64,000 bases of DNA from Bacteroidales bacterium (GTDB lineage: Bacteria; Bacteroidota; Bacteroidia; Bacteroidales; Muribaculaceae): the NCBI GenBank assembly GCA_003150235.1, contig QAMW01000044.1:118387-182386 (forward strand), given 5' to 3'. Below are positions 26,273 to 36,177 of the stretch, in pieces. The notes under the pieces were generated by a model. That model searched no databases. It was not told where the DNA came from and saw nothing but the letters and a program-made list of their open reading frames with translations. How positions within the stretch are numbered: the stretch's first letter is position 1; every line of letters starts with the position of its first letter. Made by a program: the position numbers and the translations under genes.

Positions 26273-29200
26273 ATGAAAAAAATCTGGATTCTTGCCTCGG
26301 TGTGTATGCCGCTGCTGCTTTCCGCTCAGCGTCAGTTGAATTATGTGCCGACCGCCGATGGATATATCATGTCACACAACGGAAACAACAATTATACACG
26401 CGCCCTATATGGCGGCAACAGCTTGTTTCGCATAGAGACAAGCGACCGACCGATATTTGCCGCCTATCACAAGCGGGACAACCGTAACATCAATTTCACC
26501 ATCACCTGCAATGGTACGACTATGAGGCTCGACTCAATTGCCGACTGCAGGGCATATTACAAAGGTGGCGAGCGCCGCTACATCCTGACCGACCCGGCAT
26601 GGCGCAGCGGCAGCCTGACAATCACCGCTCTCGCCACTTTTGACAGGGAAGGATGTGTCTGGAAAATCGAGGGCAAGAATATGCCGGACAATACTGTACT
26701 GACAGCAAACTGTTGCGAGACTGTCAAGGTAAAGATTAGCCGCAGCGGTGATATCGGCGTAGACCCGAAAAACTGTTTTGCCCCTGATGATTCAAAACCG
26801 CCGTTAGAATCATGTCCTATCACCATTTCAGGCAAAACTCCGGTAAGATACATCGGTTACTTCGACCGCCATATCACCGCTGACGACCAAAAGACACTGG
26901 CAGCAGATTTTGACAACGCGCTTTCACAGCGTGACTCGCTTGTCAGCTGCATTGTGATAACGACCCCCGACCCATATATTAATACGCTTGGCAGCACACT
27001 TGTCGCTGCCGGCGACGGTATCTGGGACGGTACCACCTGGCAACATGGCGCTGTTGGGTGGCGTATGCCGCTTAGCGGTTGGCGCGGTGCATATACCGGC
27101 GATTATCTCGGATGGCACGACAGAGCGAAAACACATTTTGACGCGTACGCAACGTCGCAGGTGACCGATGTCGAGCCGGTGATACCGCATCCGGCGCAAG
27201 ACAGCACACTCCGTATGGCGCGCGCCGAAAAACGCTGGGGCACACAGATGTACAGTAACGGCTATATCTGTCGCAATCCTCACCGTAACAATCAGATGCA
27301 CCATTACGACATGAATCTTTGTTACATCGATGAACTTATGCGCCATTTTTCATGGACCGGCGACATCGCATACGCTCGTGAGAAGTGGAATCTTATCAAG
27401 TCGCATCTTGCCTGGGAAAAACGCAACTTTGATCCTGACAATGACGGGCTTTATGACGCTTATTGCTGTATATGGGCGAGCGATGCGCTTTATTATAGCG
27501 GAGGAGGTGTCACACACTCTTCGGCATACAATTATTATGCAAACAAAGCTGCGGCTACCATCGCAGAGAAAATAGGTGAAGACCCTACCCCTTACGACGA
27601 GGAAGCCGACCGGATACTCAGGGCACTTGACAGCACTCTCTGGATGGATGATGCCGGTGTATGGGCTGAATATCGCGAAAGTCTCGGGAATCGCCGTCTT
27701 CACGACCATCCTGCCGTATGGACCATATATCATGCTATTGACAGCGAGGCTGCCGACCCGTTTCAGAAATACTCGGCTACACGATATATAGATGACAATA
27801 TACCGCATATTCCGGTTACGGCACACGGTTTGCCGGATGGCGAATATTCTGTTATCTCGACTACCGACTGGCTTCCGTATGCTTGGAGCATAAACAATGT
27901 GGCTTTTGCCGAACTTTTCCATACATCGCTCGCCTACTGGCAGGCGGGACGCGCTGACCGAGGCTTCAACCTGCTTAAAAGCGCCATCCTTGACGGGATG
28001 TATCTCGGGTCAAGCCCCGGCAATATCGGTCAGATAAGTTATTATGATGCCGCGCGCGGTGAGTGTTACCGTGACTTTGCCGACCCTGTGGGCGTATTGT
28101 CACGTGCCGTGATCGAGGGGCTGTTCGGTTTCTCCCCCGATGCAATGAACGGTCGCGTGGATATTCGTCCGGGATTTCCCGCTGACTGGAATCATGCATC
28201 AATCAGTCATCCTGATTTCTCGCTGTCGTTCAAGCGCGATGGACTTACCGACAGTTACCGCCTCTCTCTTGTCAATGACCGGTTGCGTCACGCGACATTC
28301 ACCTTTCCGGCAACTTACGGAGCTGTTGAAAGTGTCACTATAAACGGTAAAAACGTCGGGTGGCGGTTAAATCAGGAAAGCGTCGGGATGCCGTTCATAA
28401 TGATTGATGCTGATACAGCCGGTGAGATTGACCTTGTTGTGACATGGAAAGGTTCAGGGATATCAGCCGAAAATGCCCTGCCGACAGGTAAGACACACGG
28501 GCATTTCCGCGAATACGCTTTCGGCGACATGAAATGGTGGATGGAAAGTCAATCATGTGAGGCGTTGCCTGCGGGTGATTACGGTATTGCCATGTTGAAT
28601 ACTCCACGCAGTCAATATGTCCCCGTCAATCTTAACCGTCATTACAACGCTTCGATAACCGATATATTCCGTAACGAATATCTTTCACCTCGCCCGGCAA
28701 CCACCACTTTGCAGATTCCGGTTAACGGTATCGGCGAATGGTGTCATCCGCTTGACAGCGCAAATATCGATGACAGCGGTCTGCGTAAAATCGCAGCCCG
28801 AAACGGCGGAGTGTTCACCACCCCACAGGGAATCCCGTTTCGCTGTAATCCCGCCGGTGACAATGTAGCGTACACATCGTTGTGGGACAACTACCCCGAT
28901 AGTGTGACTGTACCGGTGTCAGGTCACGCTGATGCAATTGCTCTGATGCTTGTCGGTAGCACCAACCACATGCAATGCCATATCGACAATGCCTTGATTA
29001 CTGCGACCTACAAAGACGGGTCCTCTGACTCCCTCCACTTGCGTAATCCTTACAACTGGTGTCCTGTCGAGCAAGATTTCTATACTGACCGGTATGCGTT
29101 TAATGTATCCCGCAACCGACCATTGCGCTATACTCTTAAAGATGGGCTGGTCAGCGATAATCTTGGCGAGCTGCTTGGAATTGAAGGCGTCTACGGCAGG

Positions 29201-29362
29201 CGCATTGACGGAGGCGCGGGTGTGATATTGTGCATGTCACTTGACCGGACGAAAGAACTCGAATCCCTTACGCTGACGACTCTTTCCAACGACATTGTTG
29301 CAGGACTCGTCGCCGCTACATGTATTATTAACCCTGATAAATCAGAAGCAGGCGACAAATGA
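26273..29362 (+). CDS. Exported six-hairpin-type glycosidase candidate (DUF4450-like)
   Basis: A 1029-residue protein with a signal peptide (MKKIWILASVCMPLLLSAQ), so the start at 26273 is preferred over 26267. The middle (about residues 330-650) has the helix-rich pattern of an (alpha/alpha)6 glycosidase: HHYDMNLCYIDELMRHF, DNDGLYDAYCCIWASDALYY, HGLPDGEYSVISTTDWLPY. Acidic residues here could be catalytic, but the pair cannot be assigned. The flanking parts are beta-rich. It resembles proteins annotated DUF4450 in Bacteroidales polysaccharide loci. It follows the xylanase/esterase, but has its own promoter, and its 3' end overlaps the convergent PAP2 gene by 21 bp. Confidence 0.65.
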   Translation: MKKIWILASVCMPLLLSAQRQLNYVPTADGYIMSHNGNNNYTRALYGGNSLFRIETSDRPIFAAYHKRDNRNINFTITCNGTTMRLDSIADCRAYYKGGERRYILTDPAWRSGSLTITALATFDREGCVWKIEGKNMPDNTVLTANCCETVKVKISRSGDIGVDPKNCFAPDDSKPPLESCPITISGKTPVRYIGYFDRHITADDQKTLAADFDNALSQRDSLVSCIVITTPDPYINTLGSTLVAAGDGIWDGTTWQHGAVGWRMPLSGWRGAYTGDYLGWHDRAKTHFDAYATSQVTDVEPVIPHPAQDSTLRMARAEKRWGTQMYSNGYICRNPHRNNQMHHYDMNLCYIDELMRHFSWTGDIAYAREKWNLIKSHLAWEKRNFDPDNDGLYDAYCCIWASDALYYSGGGVTHSSAYNYYANKAAATIAEKIGEDPTPYDEEADRILRALDSTLWMDDAGVWAEYRESLGNRRLHDHPAVWTIYHAIDSEAADPFQKYSATRYIDDNIPHIPVTAHGLPDGEYSVISTTDWLPYAWSINNVAFAELFHTSLAYWQAGRADRGFNLLKSAILDGMYLGSSPGNIGQISYYDAARGECYRDFADPVGVLSRAVIEGLFGFSPDAMNGRVDIRPGFPADWNHASISHPDFSLSFKRDGLTDSYRLSLVNDRLRHATFTFPATYGAVESVTINGKNVGWRLNQESVGMPFIMIDADTAGEIDLVVTWKGSGISAENALPTGKTHGHFREYAFGDMKWWMESQSCEALPAGDYGIAMLNTPRSQYVPVNLNRHYNASITDIFRNEYLSPRPATTTLQIPVNGIGEWCHPLDSANIDDSGLRKIAARNGGVFTTPQGIPFRCNPAGDNVAYTSLWDNYPDSVTVPVSGHADAIALMLVGSTNHMQCHIDNALITATYKDGSSDSLHLRNPYNWCPVEQDFYTDRYAFNVSRNRPLRYTLKDGLVSDNLGELLGIEGVYGRRIDGGAGVILCMSLDRTKELESLTLTTLSNDIVAGLVAATCIINPDKSEAGDK

Positions 29363-30130
29363 CGCGCCTGCTGCGCGTCGCTCCACATCATAAAACGGTG
29401 CGATTGCCGCAACCTGACAGCACCCTCGCCGGTCCAGGTTAAACACCTTGCGCCACACCGGCAACATCCAGTATCCGATTCTGGCACACAGTATGCCTAC
29501 GCCGGCACCGGCTATCACGTCATTAATCCAATGACGGTCATTGTAGAGTCGCATGAAACCTACGCCACAAGCGACAGCGTAGGCGGTGATGCCCACACCA
29601 AGCGGGTATTCGCTGCGTATTAGTTCAGCTCCCATAAACGCGAGTGTCGTGTGTCCTGATGGAAAGGAATTATTACCTACGCCATCGGGACGTCGTTCAT
29701 GAATGCATAGCTTCATGCCTCCGGCGAGTATTCCGTATGAGGCAAGTGACGTGACAGTGACAAGTGCGCGCTCTTTGAAATTGTGTTTGGCTCTTACTCC
29801 TATGGAACCCATCACGAGATATCCGGCAGCCGGAAGATATTGCAGATACTCGTCAGCTTTTATCTGATGACCGTGGCTCATTGTCTGAAATTCATCCCTG
29901 ACATCTCGTTTAATGTGCCCGAACCATCCGTTCTCGATACCGAATGCACCCACGGCGATAAGCGCTCCGGGTAAAATAAGTTGAGTTGGCTTGAATTTGG
30001 TCGTTGGGTCACTATATGTGTCACAACATGCAGTTCTCACCGAGTCAGGCATATACTGTGCACGTGAGACACCGCTCACTCCCATCATTACGGCAAGAAG
30101 CCAGATTTTGATATTGGATTTTACATTCAT
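29342..30130 (-). CDS. PAP2-family phosphatase
   Basis: A 262-residue membrane-associated phosphatase with an N-terminal signal (ends near SRAQ) and several hydrophobic helices. The three-part acid-phosphatase signature is complete: KLCIHERRPD (KX6RP), FPSGHTTLAF (PSGH) and RLYNDRHWINDVIAG (RX5HX3D). Family members dephosphorylate lipid phosphates such as undecaprenyl pyrophosphate or lipid A. The substrate here is unknown. It is convergent with, and overlaps by 21 bp, the glycosidase candidate. Confidence 0.9.
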   Translation of the reverse strand: MNVKSNIKIWLLAVMMGVSGVSRAQYMPDSVRTACCDTYSDPTTKFKPTQLILPGALIAVGAFGIENGWFGHIKRDVRDEFQTMSHGHQIKADEYLQYLPAAGYLVMGSIGVRAKHNFKERALVTVTSLASYGILAGGMKLCIHERRPDGVGNNSFPSGHTTLAFMGAELIRSEYPLGVGITAYAVACGVGFMRLYNDRHWINDVIAGAGVGILCARIGYWMLPVWRKVFNLDRRGCCQVAAIAPFYDVERRAAGASFVACF

Positions 30131-30157
30131 AACGTCACAAAATTATATAAATAATCG

Positions 30158-30165
30158 TAACTTTG
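30158..30165 (+). promoter_or_regulatory. -7 box before fmt (TAACTTTG)
   Basis: TAACTTTG lies 30 bp before the chosen fmt start (30196). A start at 30172 would make the message essentially leaderless. Confidence 0.5.
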
Positions 30166-30195
30166 CTATAAATGTTCAAAACAAGTAACTCGACG

Positions 30196-31161
30196 ATGGA
30201 TAAGAAAGATCTCAAGATAGTATTTCTCGGCACTCCGGAATTTGCAGTTGAAAGCCTTTCACGCTTATATGAAGGCGGATATAACATAGTAGGAGTCATC
30301 ACTATGCCGGACAAACCTGCCGGACGCGGTCATAAACTTCTGCAATCACCCGTAAAGCAGTATGCAGTGGCTCACGGGCTTCATCTCATGCAGCCGGTCA
30401 ATCTTAAAAATCAGGAGTTTGTCGATGAGCTCCGCTCTCTTGACGCCGATTTGTTTATCGTCATAGCATTCCGTATGCTGCCGGAAGTTGTGTGGTCTAT
30501 GCCACGTCTCGGCACATTCAACCTTCATGCCTCCCTGCTTCCCAAATATCGCGGTGCCGCGCCTATCAACTGGGCGGTAATCAACGGCGACAAGGAGACG
30601 GGAGTGACTACATTTTTCCTGAAGCATGACATTGACACCGGTGACATCATCGATCAAAAGAAAGTCGAGATACGCGATGACGAAAATGTGGGCGACATCC
30701 ACGACAAACTGATGGCTCTCGGTGCCGACCTGACGATGGAGACTGTGGCTAAAATACTTGACGGCACACTATCCACCACCCCTCAGGATGAACTGACCAA
30801 TGGCATTGAGCCTACGCCTGCGCCCAAGATATTCAAAGATACATGTCTTATTGACTGGAACGACGAAGCCATTAAAATACATAATCTCGTAAGAGGACTG
30901 TCGCCCTATCCCGCCGCATGGACCACTCTCACTGCGGTTGACGGCAAAGAATTGCAGCTGAAAGTGTTTGCCGGGACTCCGGCAGTCAATGTAGCCGTGC
31001 CGACAGGAAAATTCAAAATCGAAGGCGACAGACTATATGCCGGATGTGCCGGAAATCACGCATACGAAATCACAGAACTGCAACTCGAAGGCAAACGCCG
31101 TATGTCGACCCCCGACTTCCTCCGCGGAATCAATCCCCTCCTCTACACCAACTTTGTATAG
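30196..31161 (+). CDS. fmt: Methionyl-tRNA formyltransferase
   Basis: A 321-residue enzyme that formylates initiator Met-tRNA using 10-formyl-tetrahydrofolate. The N-terminal formyltransferase domain shows FLGTPEFAVESL, the catalytic FNLHASLLPKYRGAAP (Asn and His) and HDIDTGDII (Asp). The C-terminal domain with IHNLVRGLSPYPAAWT spans about residues 205-310. The start at 30196 gives the usual N terminus and leaves room for a leader. The LuxR-type regulator begins 9 bp after the stop codon, so it may share the transcript. Confidence 0.96.
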   Translation: MDKKDLKIVFLGTPEFAVESLSRLYEGGYNIVGVITMPDKPAGRGHKLLQSPVKQYAVAHGLHLMQPVNLKNQEFVDELRSLDADLFIVIAFRMLPEVVWSMPRLGTFNLHASLLPKYRGAAPINWAVINGDKETGVTTFFLKHDIDTGDIIDQKKVEIRDDENVGDIHDKLMALGADLTMETVAKILDGTLSTTPQDELTNGIEPTPAPKIFKDTCLIDWNDEAIKIHNLVRGLSPYPAAWTTLTAVDGKELQLKVFAGTPAVNVAVPTGKFKIEGDRLYAGCAGNHAYEITELQLEGKRRMSTPDFLRGINPLLYTNFV

Positions 31162-31170
31162 TCTGTGTAG

Positions 31171-31926
31171 ATGAAAACAACAGATGATTTTTTCATCCCC
31201 GATAATGAAATCAGGCTCGTAAAAGAGCTTGATTATAGCTGTGTGAATGAATACATCGACTCTGCAGAGGCGTTTTCGCGCGCGTCATATCAAAGTGTAT
31301 ATATTATAGACTATTTCAAGCATAATTTCCTTTATGTATCTCCCAATCCTATGTTCCTCTGTGGACTGTCGCCGGAACACGTAAAGGAATTGGGTTATCG
31401 TTTCTATCTTGATTGTGTACCGGAGAATGAACAATCGTTATTATTAATGCTTAACAAGGCAGGCTTCTCTTTCTACAATGAACTCCCGGTCATTGATCGC
31501 AAGAAGTGGTATATATCATACGACTTTCACATCCTTAATGATGGGAGAAAGATTCTTGTCAACCATAAGTTGACGCCGCTTGCCCTTACTTCCGACGGAA
31601 GGATATGGCTTGCACTTTGTGTCGTGTCAGCCGCAACCCATACCGATGCCGGACATATAGAGATGCACCGTGCGGATTCATCGGAATATTATGTGTATAA
31701 TGTTGTTTCCCGTAAATGGCACAAACGAGAGATGCCCATGCTTACCGGTGGTGAGAAATCAGTGCTTTCTCTTTCCATTCAAGGTTATACTATGGCGGAG
31801 ATTGCCGAAAAAATATGTCTGTCACCCGATACGATAAAAAAATATCGCCAACGCATCTTCGATAAACTTGACGTACGCAATATCTCGGAGGCGATAGTTG
31901 CGGCGACAAACAACAAGCTCATCTGA
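31171..31926 (+). CDS. LuxR-type regulator with PAS-like N-terminal region
   Basis: A 251-residue transcription factor. Residues ~30-160 look like a PAS fold (YIIDYFKHNFLYVSPN, GLSPEHVKELGYRFYLD). The C-terminal helix-turn-helix (~187-245) reads LTGGEKSVLSLSIQGYTMAE, then KICLSPDTIKKYRQRIFDKL. It lacks a response-regulator receiver domain. It starts 9 bp after fmt. Targets are unknown; the esterase gene that follows is a candidate but has its own promoter box. Confidence 0.8.
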   Translation: MKTTDDFFIPDNEIRLVKELDYSCVNEYIDSAEAFSRASYQSVYIIDYFKHNFLYVSPNPMFLCGLSPEHVKELGYRFYLDCVPENEQSLLLMLNKAGFSFYNELPVIDRKKWYISYDFHILNDGRKILVNHKLTPLALTSDGRIWLALCVVSAATHTDAGHIEMHRADSSEYYVYNVVSRKWHKREMPMLTGGEKSVLSLSIQGYTMAEIAEKICLSPDTIKKYRQRIFDKLDVRNISEAIVAATNNKLI

Positions 31927-31996
31927 GAATCCGGATATATTTAAGTCAGGATGCATTTGTACACTTTTGTGTATGGCACATAAATTACATATACTG

Positions 31997-32004
31997 TAAT
32001 TTTG
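31997..32004 (+). promoter_or_regulatory. -7 box before the esterase gene (TAATTTTG)
   Basis: TAATTTTG lies 19 bp before the start codon at 32024. No -33 TTTG sits at the usual spacing. Confidence 0.5.
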
Positions 32005-32023
32005 CGGCAAAAATCAAGTATCA

Positions 32024-33184
32024 ATGACACGAATAATCACAATCTTTTTCATTCAGCTGTTATCCATATCAGTGATATCGGCTCAAGAGCTGGCAAAAGT
32101 CGAAGTAAAAGAACTTGACTCGCAATTTTTCCCGTTTAAACGTACAATCCTGATTTATACGCCGAACAGATACGATGAGCATACTCAATCTGAGTATGAT
32201 GTAATCTATGTGTTTGATTCTCAAACTCGTTCAAATTTTGATCTTGTACACGGTCTCATGCACTACGGATGTCAAGTCGAAGGTGAAGATGTACATCCGT
32301 TTATCGTCGTAGGTGTTACGTCGCCATATCTCCCCGAATTTAACTATGACCGAAACAGGGATTTTTATTCCATGCCGGTAAATATACCTAAACCCGAAGC
32401 CATGCCCGACGGCTATGGGTGTAATCCAAAGTTCAAGAAATTCATCAAAGATGAATTAATACCCTATATCAACCATACATATCGCACCACGGGGCATACA
32501 CTTGCCGTCGGTCATTCATTGAGTGCATCATTCATCATTGATGCTATGACAACTGAAGATATGTTTGATGACTATATCGCGATTTCTCCCAATCTGGAAT
32601 GGGATGACAGCCTGTGGGGAAAGGCACTCATGAATTATGATTTCAACACCGGTAAACCCAAATATATATTCATGAGTATGGCTAATGAATGTGAGGATAC
32701 CGGGTGGGGTTCGGAATGGAGGGCAGCGTGGGAAAAGGTAAAGACCCATTTTGATACCACCACTTTACCCGACAATATAAAGATGAGAATAAAGGAATAC
32801 CCTGACTATTCCCATGATATGAGCTATCAGCCGGCTCTTATTGATGGTCTGAAAGGTTATGCAGGTTATTGTCTTGCCTGTAATCATGGGCCGGCGAGCA
32901 AGACTTTATATCCCGTATATATCGAATTGTCAGGAGAAAATCTTAATGGGGAGGTATATCTGACAGGCAATCAGGAGACTCTTGCAAACTGGAATCCCGC
33001 CGGCGTAAAAATGACCCGGATGAATGATTCAACGTATAGTATTGATTTGAATTTACAATTACCCGCTGAGTTTAAGTTCACGCAAGGTAGTTGGGAAAAT
33101 CAGATTGAAGTAGAAAATGCAATTCCGGGTAATCTACGAATTACAAATCCATTAAAAGCCGACAAACATTACAGAGCTTTCTGA
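32024..33184 (+). CDS. Exported alpha/beta-hydrolase (esterase D/CE1-like)
   Basis: A 386-residue protein with a signal peptide (FFIQLLSISVISAQ). The hydrolase domain (~30-290) begins like putative esterases (RTILIYTPNRYDEHTQSEYD) and has nucleophile Ser165 in AVGHSLSASF; a C-terminal His in YPDYSHDMSY is a candidate triad member. The last ~85 residues (GEVYLTGNQETLANWNPAGV) resemble a CBM20-like starch-binding domain or other beta sandwich. The natural substrate is unknown. A strong bidirectional terminator follows. Confidence 0.78.
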   Translation: MTRIITIFFIQLLSISVISAQELAKVEVKELDSQFFPFKRTILIYTPNRYDEHTQSEYDVIYVFDSQTRSNFDLVHGLMHYGCQVEGEDVHPFIVVGVTSPYLPEFNYDRNRDFYSMPVNIPKPEAMPDGYGCNPKFKKFIKDELIPYINHTYRTTGHTLAVGHSLSASFIIDAMTTEDMFDDYIAISPNLEWDDSLWGKALMNYDFNTGKPKYIFMSMANECEDTGWGSEWRAAWEKVKTHFDTTTLPDNIKMRIKEYPDYSHDMSYQPALIDGLKGYAGYCLACNHGPASKTLYPVYIELSGENLNGEVYLTGNQETLANWNPAGVKMTRMNDSTYSIDLNLQLPAEFKFTQGSWENQIEVENAIPGNLRITNPLKADKHYRAF

Positions 33185-33208
33185 CAGGGCGAGACAATCT
33201 CTAAAACA

Positions 33209-33251
33209 GCGAGGCTGTGTCGTAAACTGATAGATTACGGCACAGCCTCGC
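33209..33251. terminator. Long bidirectional terminator between convergent genes
   Basis: A 17-bp stem with one G-T pair (33209-33225 against 33235-33251, GCGAGGCTGTG.../...CACAGCCTCGC) and a nine-base loop separates the esterase gene from the convergent LRR gene. Confidence 0.75.
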
Positions 33252-33275
33252 AGGCTAACTGAATTTCTCGATTCA

Positions 33276-36062
33276 TCACAGAATAATCTTCTCGGCTTTC
33301 TGTCCGGCGCGTTTGCGCAGATAGAGTCCCGGCATAACCGGTCTGGAATCAAGTCGGACACCTTTGAGAGTGTACCATTCAAATGAATCATCGTCTGCAC
33401 TGATGTTTGCAATACCGGTAGGAGTAAGCGAAACAATGTTCACAAATTCTTTCCATCCGTCAGCCTCTTGATAGGCTTTCTGTGCTGTCGGTGTGGGTAC
33501 GGTAAGCACACATGATTCAACAGGCACACCCCAGAAAGGATTATCCCAGCCCAATACAGGTGGCACTTCAGCTTTCGACGTAAGATGCTCAAGGCTTACA
33601 CAGAGTTTGAACGCCTCGTTGCCGATTTCTTTCATGGAAGAGGGTAATGTCACATTTTTAAGTTGTGCACATGCTTCAAAACCACTCTTACTTATACTTG
33701 CGATACCTTCCGGGAGCTCGACATCGTCAGTGTAGCCGGAAGGACAGGTAATAAGTGTCTCCATATTTTTAGTAAACAGCATACCTGCTACAGATGCATA
33801 CTCGGTATTATCTTCAGCAACATTAATCTCTTTCAGCGAGGCGCAGTTTACAAAAGCACGTTGACCGATATATGTGAGGGCGGCAGGCACTTCCACTTTC
33901 TGTATGGAGCTACAGTTGATGAATGCTTCCGTACCGATGGACTCCGTTTTAGCCGACACAGGTGTCTCACTGAGTTTCAGACAGTTGTAAAACGCATAAT
34001 TCCCTATCGTCACCACATTGTCAAATCCGGTCACGCTCTCAAGATATGCGCAGTCTTTGAACACATTATAACCTATTTTGGTGACTTGATTGGCTAAATC
34101 GATACTTTCGAGATAAGTCGCCTGCAACATGCCTTCGGGAAGTTCCGTGATACCTGCCGGTATAGTAAATGTTGTGAGATTTGTTGAATAGAAGGCATAC
34201 GCGCCAATCGAGGTAATTGTCGACGGTAGTTTGATGGAGGTTATCGCCGTACCGGCAAATGCCTCGTAACCTACAGCCTCTACACCTTCGGGAAGATTGA
34301 TTTCGGCAATCTTCGCACAGTTGTAGAGCGCGTCACGACCTACCCCTTTGATATTATCGGGGAATACGATTTTTTCAATCGAATAATCCTGGAAAATAAA
34401 TGCGGGGAACACATTATCCTCGGTATAGACATCCACATTGTCATATACATCCCAGTCATAATAACTGTGGTAAGCCTCGCCTCCGGCGACAATAGTGGCA
34501 TTTTTGAAGTCGAATACTTTTACATACCCCTTTTCTCCCTCAAAAGGAGCGACATGCAATGCTATTTCGCGGATGGTCTTGACATCAGTGCCGTTGATTG
34601 ACCCCGAAATACTCATGGACTTTATACCAGACATATCTTCAGGTAAAAGTGATGCAAGTGTACCCGGTTCCGAAACCGTGACATCAAGGTCATAGGAAGA
34701 TACCGTGAAACCGCCCTTTATGGATGCGCGCAAGCCTCTCACTCCCACAGTGTCATCTCCGGGCGCATCCACAAAATAAGTCGTGAAGCAATTTCCGCCG
34801 TAAACGGTGCAGAACTGTGATACCCCGCTTCCCGAAACAAGGGTTTCTTTCCACTTATCCTCACACAATGTGTTGACATTTAATGCCATCAACGAAGTTT
34901 CAGTATATGAATCGGGATGAACATAAATGATGACAGCCGAATTGTCCACTCCGTTAAGATTGGAGATGAAATTAAATCCGATTGATGCTTCATCGAGTGT
35001 CACCCCTGCGGCATCACATGTAATATTGCCCTCGCCATCATAAATCGCTCCATTAAGGAAATAATTGCCTGAATAGCCTTTACGCAAGCATGTAAGCACC
35101 AAAAATTTGCCGTCTGGGAATGGGTAAAGCGATGACTCGTTGATGTTCATGTCGGCTTGAGGTGAAAGCGACTCAAGCAATGTGCTGTTCACCGTACCGT
35201 CGGCAGCGATATGGGCAAGCGGCTTGTGGGTATTGTATTCTGTATCGGTATATTCGTAAGGCACGTATGCTCCGCCTTCTCCATCTGAATATGAAGGAAC
35301 TGCACCCCACATCGAGGTTTTCGGATGAATCTCCTTTCCATCGTCCCAAAGCGATTCACCTTCGGCGGTATATTTGCCTGCTATAAGGCGGTTACTGCTT
35401 GTTCCCACGGCAATGAAATCATCACCTGAGGCAGTGAGCGAGCAGTTGCCCGCAATCAGTTTCAACGGCGCATCCCACATTGACTTTCCTTCGGCAGAAA
35501 CTTTCATCACGTAGGTAAAAGCGTTGTAAGTTCCGGGCTCGTTAGCGTCGAAGGTCGCATAATAGTTATCGCCAAATGCATATAGGGAGTATTTATTTGC
35601 TGACGCTATGCCCGGTGCAACAGGTTCACCCTCCGGAGTCCCCTTGACATTACCTTCGGCATCAACCGCATATACATAAGGAAGGTTGTAGAAACTTTCC
35701 TCGGTGTCACGAGGGTCGCCTGCGATTACCAGACACGACTCTGTTGACGTTGCAACCACTGATATACCCGCTGAAACATACGACGGTCCGTCAACCGTGT
35801 TTATCCGTTTCCCCGATGCCGGCAATTTCATGTTGCCTTCCGCATCTATCACTTGAAGATAAAGGTCGCAATGGGAACGGCTATCATCCTGCATAGTCCA
35901 CACGATGAAAGTTGAGCCACCCGGAAGTCCGGCGGCATGTAGATTTTCTTGTCTTGTCGTGCCGTAATCCGTAACCGGGAAACTTTCGCTACCCGTATTC
36001 CAGGCTCCGGCTGTCATTGACAATGACATCATAACCACTGATGAGAATAGAAATTTTTTCAT
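33276..36062 (-). CDS. BspA-like leucine-rich-repeat surface protein with T9SS-type C terminus
   Basis: A 928-residue exported protein. The start at 36062 gives a clean signal peptide (MKKFLFSSVVMMSLSMTAGA). Residues ~40-440 look like a beta-propeller-type region. From ~560 to 860 there are tandem ~23-residue LRR_5 (BspA) repeats, for example IAEINLPEGVEAVGYEAFAG and AITSIKLPSTITSIGAYAFY. The last ~40 residues (YTLKGVRLDSRPVMPGLYL then a basic tail) match a type IX sorting signal. BspA repeats often mediate adhesion. Single gene between terminators. Confidence 0.85.
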   Translation of the reverse strand: MKKFLFSSVVMMSLSMTAGAWNTGSESFPVTDYGTTRQENLHAAGLPGGSTFIVWTMQDDSRSHCDLYLQVIDAEGNMKLPASGKRINTVDGPSYVSAGISVVATSTESCLVIAGDPRDTEESFYNLPYVYAVDAEGNVKGTPEGEPVAPGIASANKYSLYAFGDNYYATFDANEPGTYNAFTYVMKVSAEGKSMWDAPLKLIAGNCSLTASGDDFIAVGTSSNRLIAGKYTAEGESLWDDGKEIHPKTSMWGAVPSYSDGEGGAYVPYEYTDTEYNTHKPLAHIAADGTVNSTLLESLSPQADMNINESSLYPFPDGKFLVLTCLRKGYSGNYFLNGAIYDGEGNITCDAAGVTLDEASIGFNFISNLNGVDNSAVIIYVHPDSYTETSLMALNVNTLCEDKWKETLVSGSGVSQFCTVYGGNCFTTYFVDAPGDDTVGVRGLRASIKGGFTVSSYDLDVTVSEPGTLASLLPEDMSGIKSMSISGSINGTDVKTIREIALHVAPFEGEKGYVKVFDFKNATIVAGGEAYHSYYDWDVYDNVDVYTEDNVFPAFIFQDYSIEKIVFPDNIKGVGRDALYNCAKIAEINLPEGVEAVGYEAFAGTAITSIKLPSTITSIGAYAFYSTNLTTFTIPAGITELPEGMLQATYLESIDLANQVTKIGYNVFKDCAYLESVTGFDNVVTIGNYAFYNCLKLSETPVSAKTESIGTEAFINCSSIQKVEVPAALTYIGQRAFVNCASLKEINVAEDNTEYASVAGMLFTKNMETLITCPSGYTDDVELPEGIASISKSGFEACAQLKNVTLPSSMKEIGNEAFKLCVSLEHLTSKAEVPPVLGWDNPFWGVPVESCVLTVPTPTAQKAYQEADGWKEFVNIVSLTPTGIANISADDDSFEWYTLKGVRLDSRPVMPGLYLRKRAGQKAEKIIL

Positions 36063-36086
36063 ACGCAAAAATTTAGTTTGACACCA

Positions 36087-36094
36087 CAAATTTA
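36087..36094 (-). promoter_or_regulatory. -7 box of the LRR gene (TAAATTTG)
   Basis: The minus strand reads TAAATTTG 24 bp before the start codon at 36062, which supports that start. A -33 match is unclear. Confidence 0.5.
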
Positions 36095-36177
36095 GATTAA
36101 CATGTCTTAACCTTTGCGCCATTGAGCCACAAATAATGTGTCAAATTCAGAATTGTAGACAAAAACAGCCTTAAAAA

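Noticed and set aside
33600..34400. Regular repeats resembling a CRISPR or DNA repeat array
   Set aside because: The periodicity is at the protein level (BspA leucine-rich repeats of ~23 residues); the DNA copies are not near-identical.
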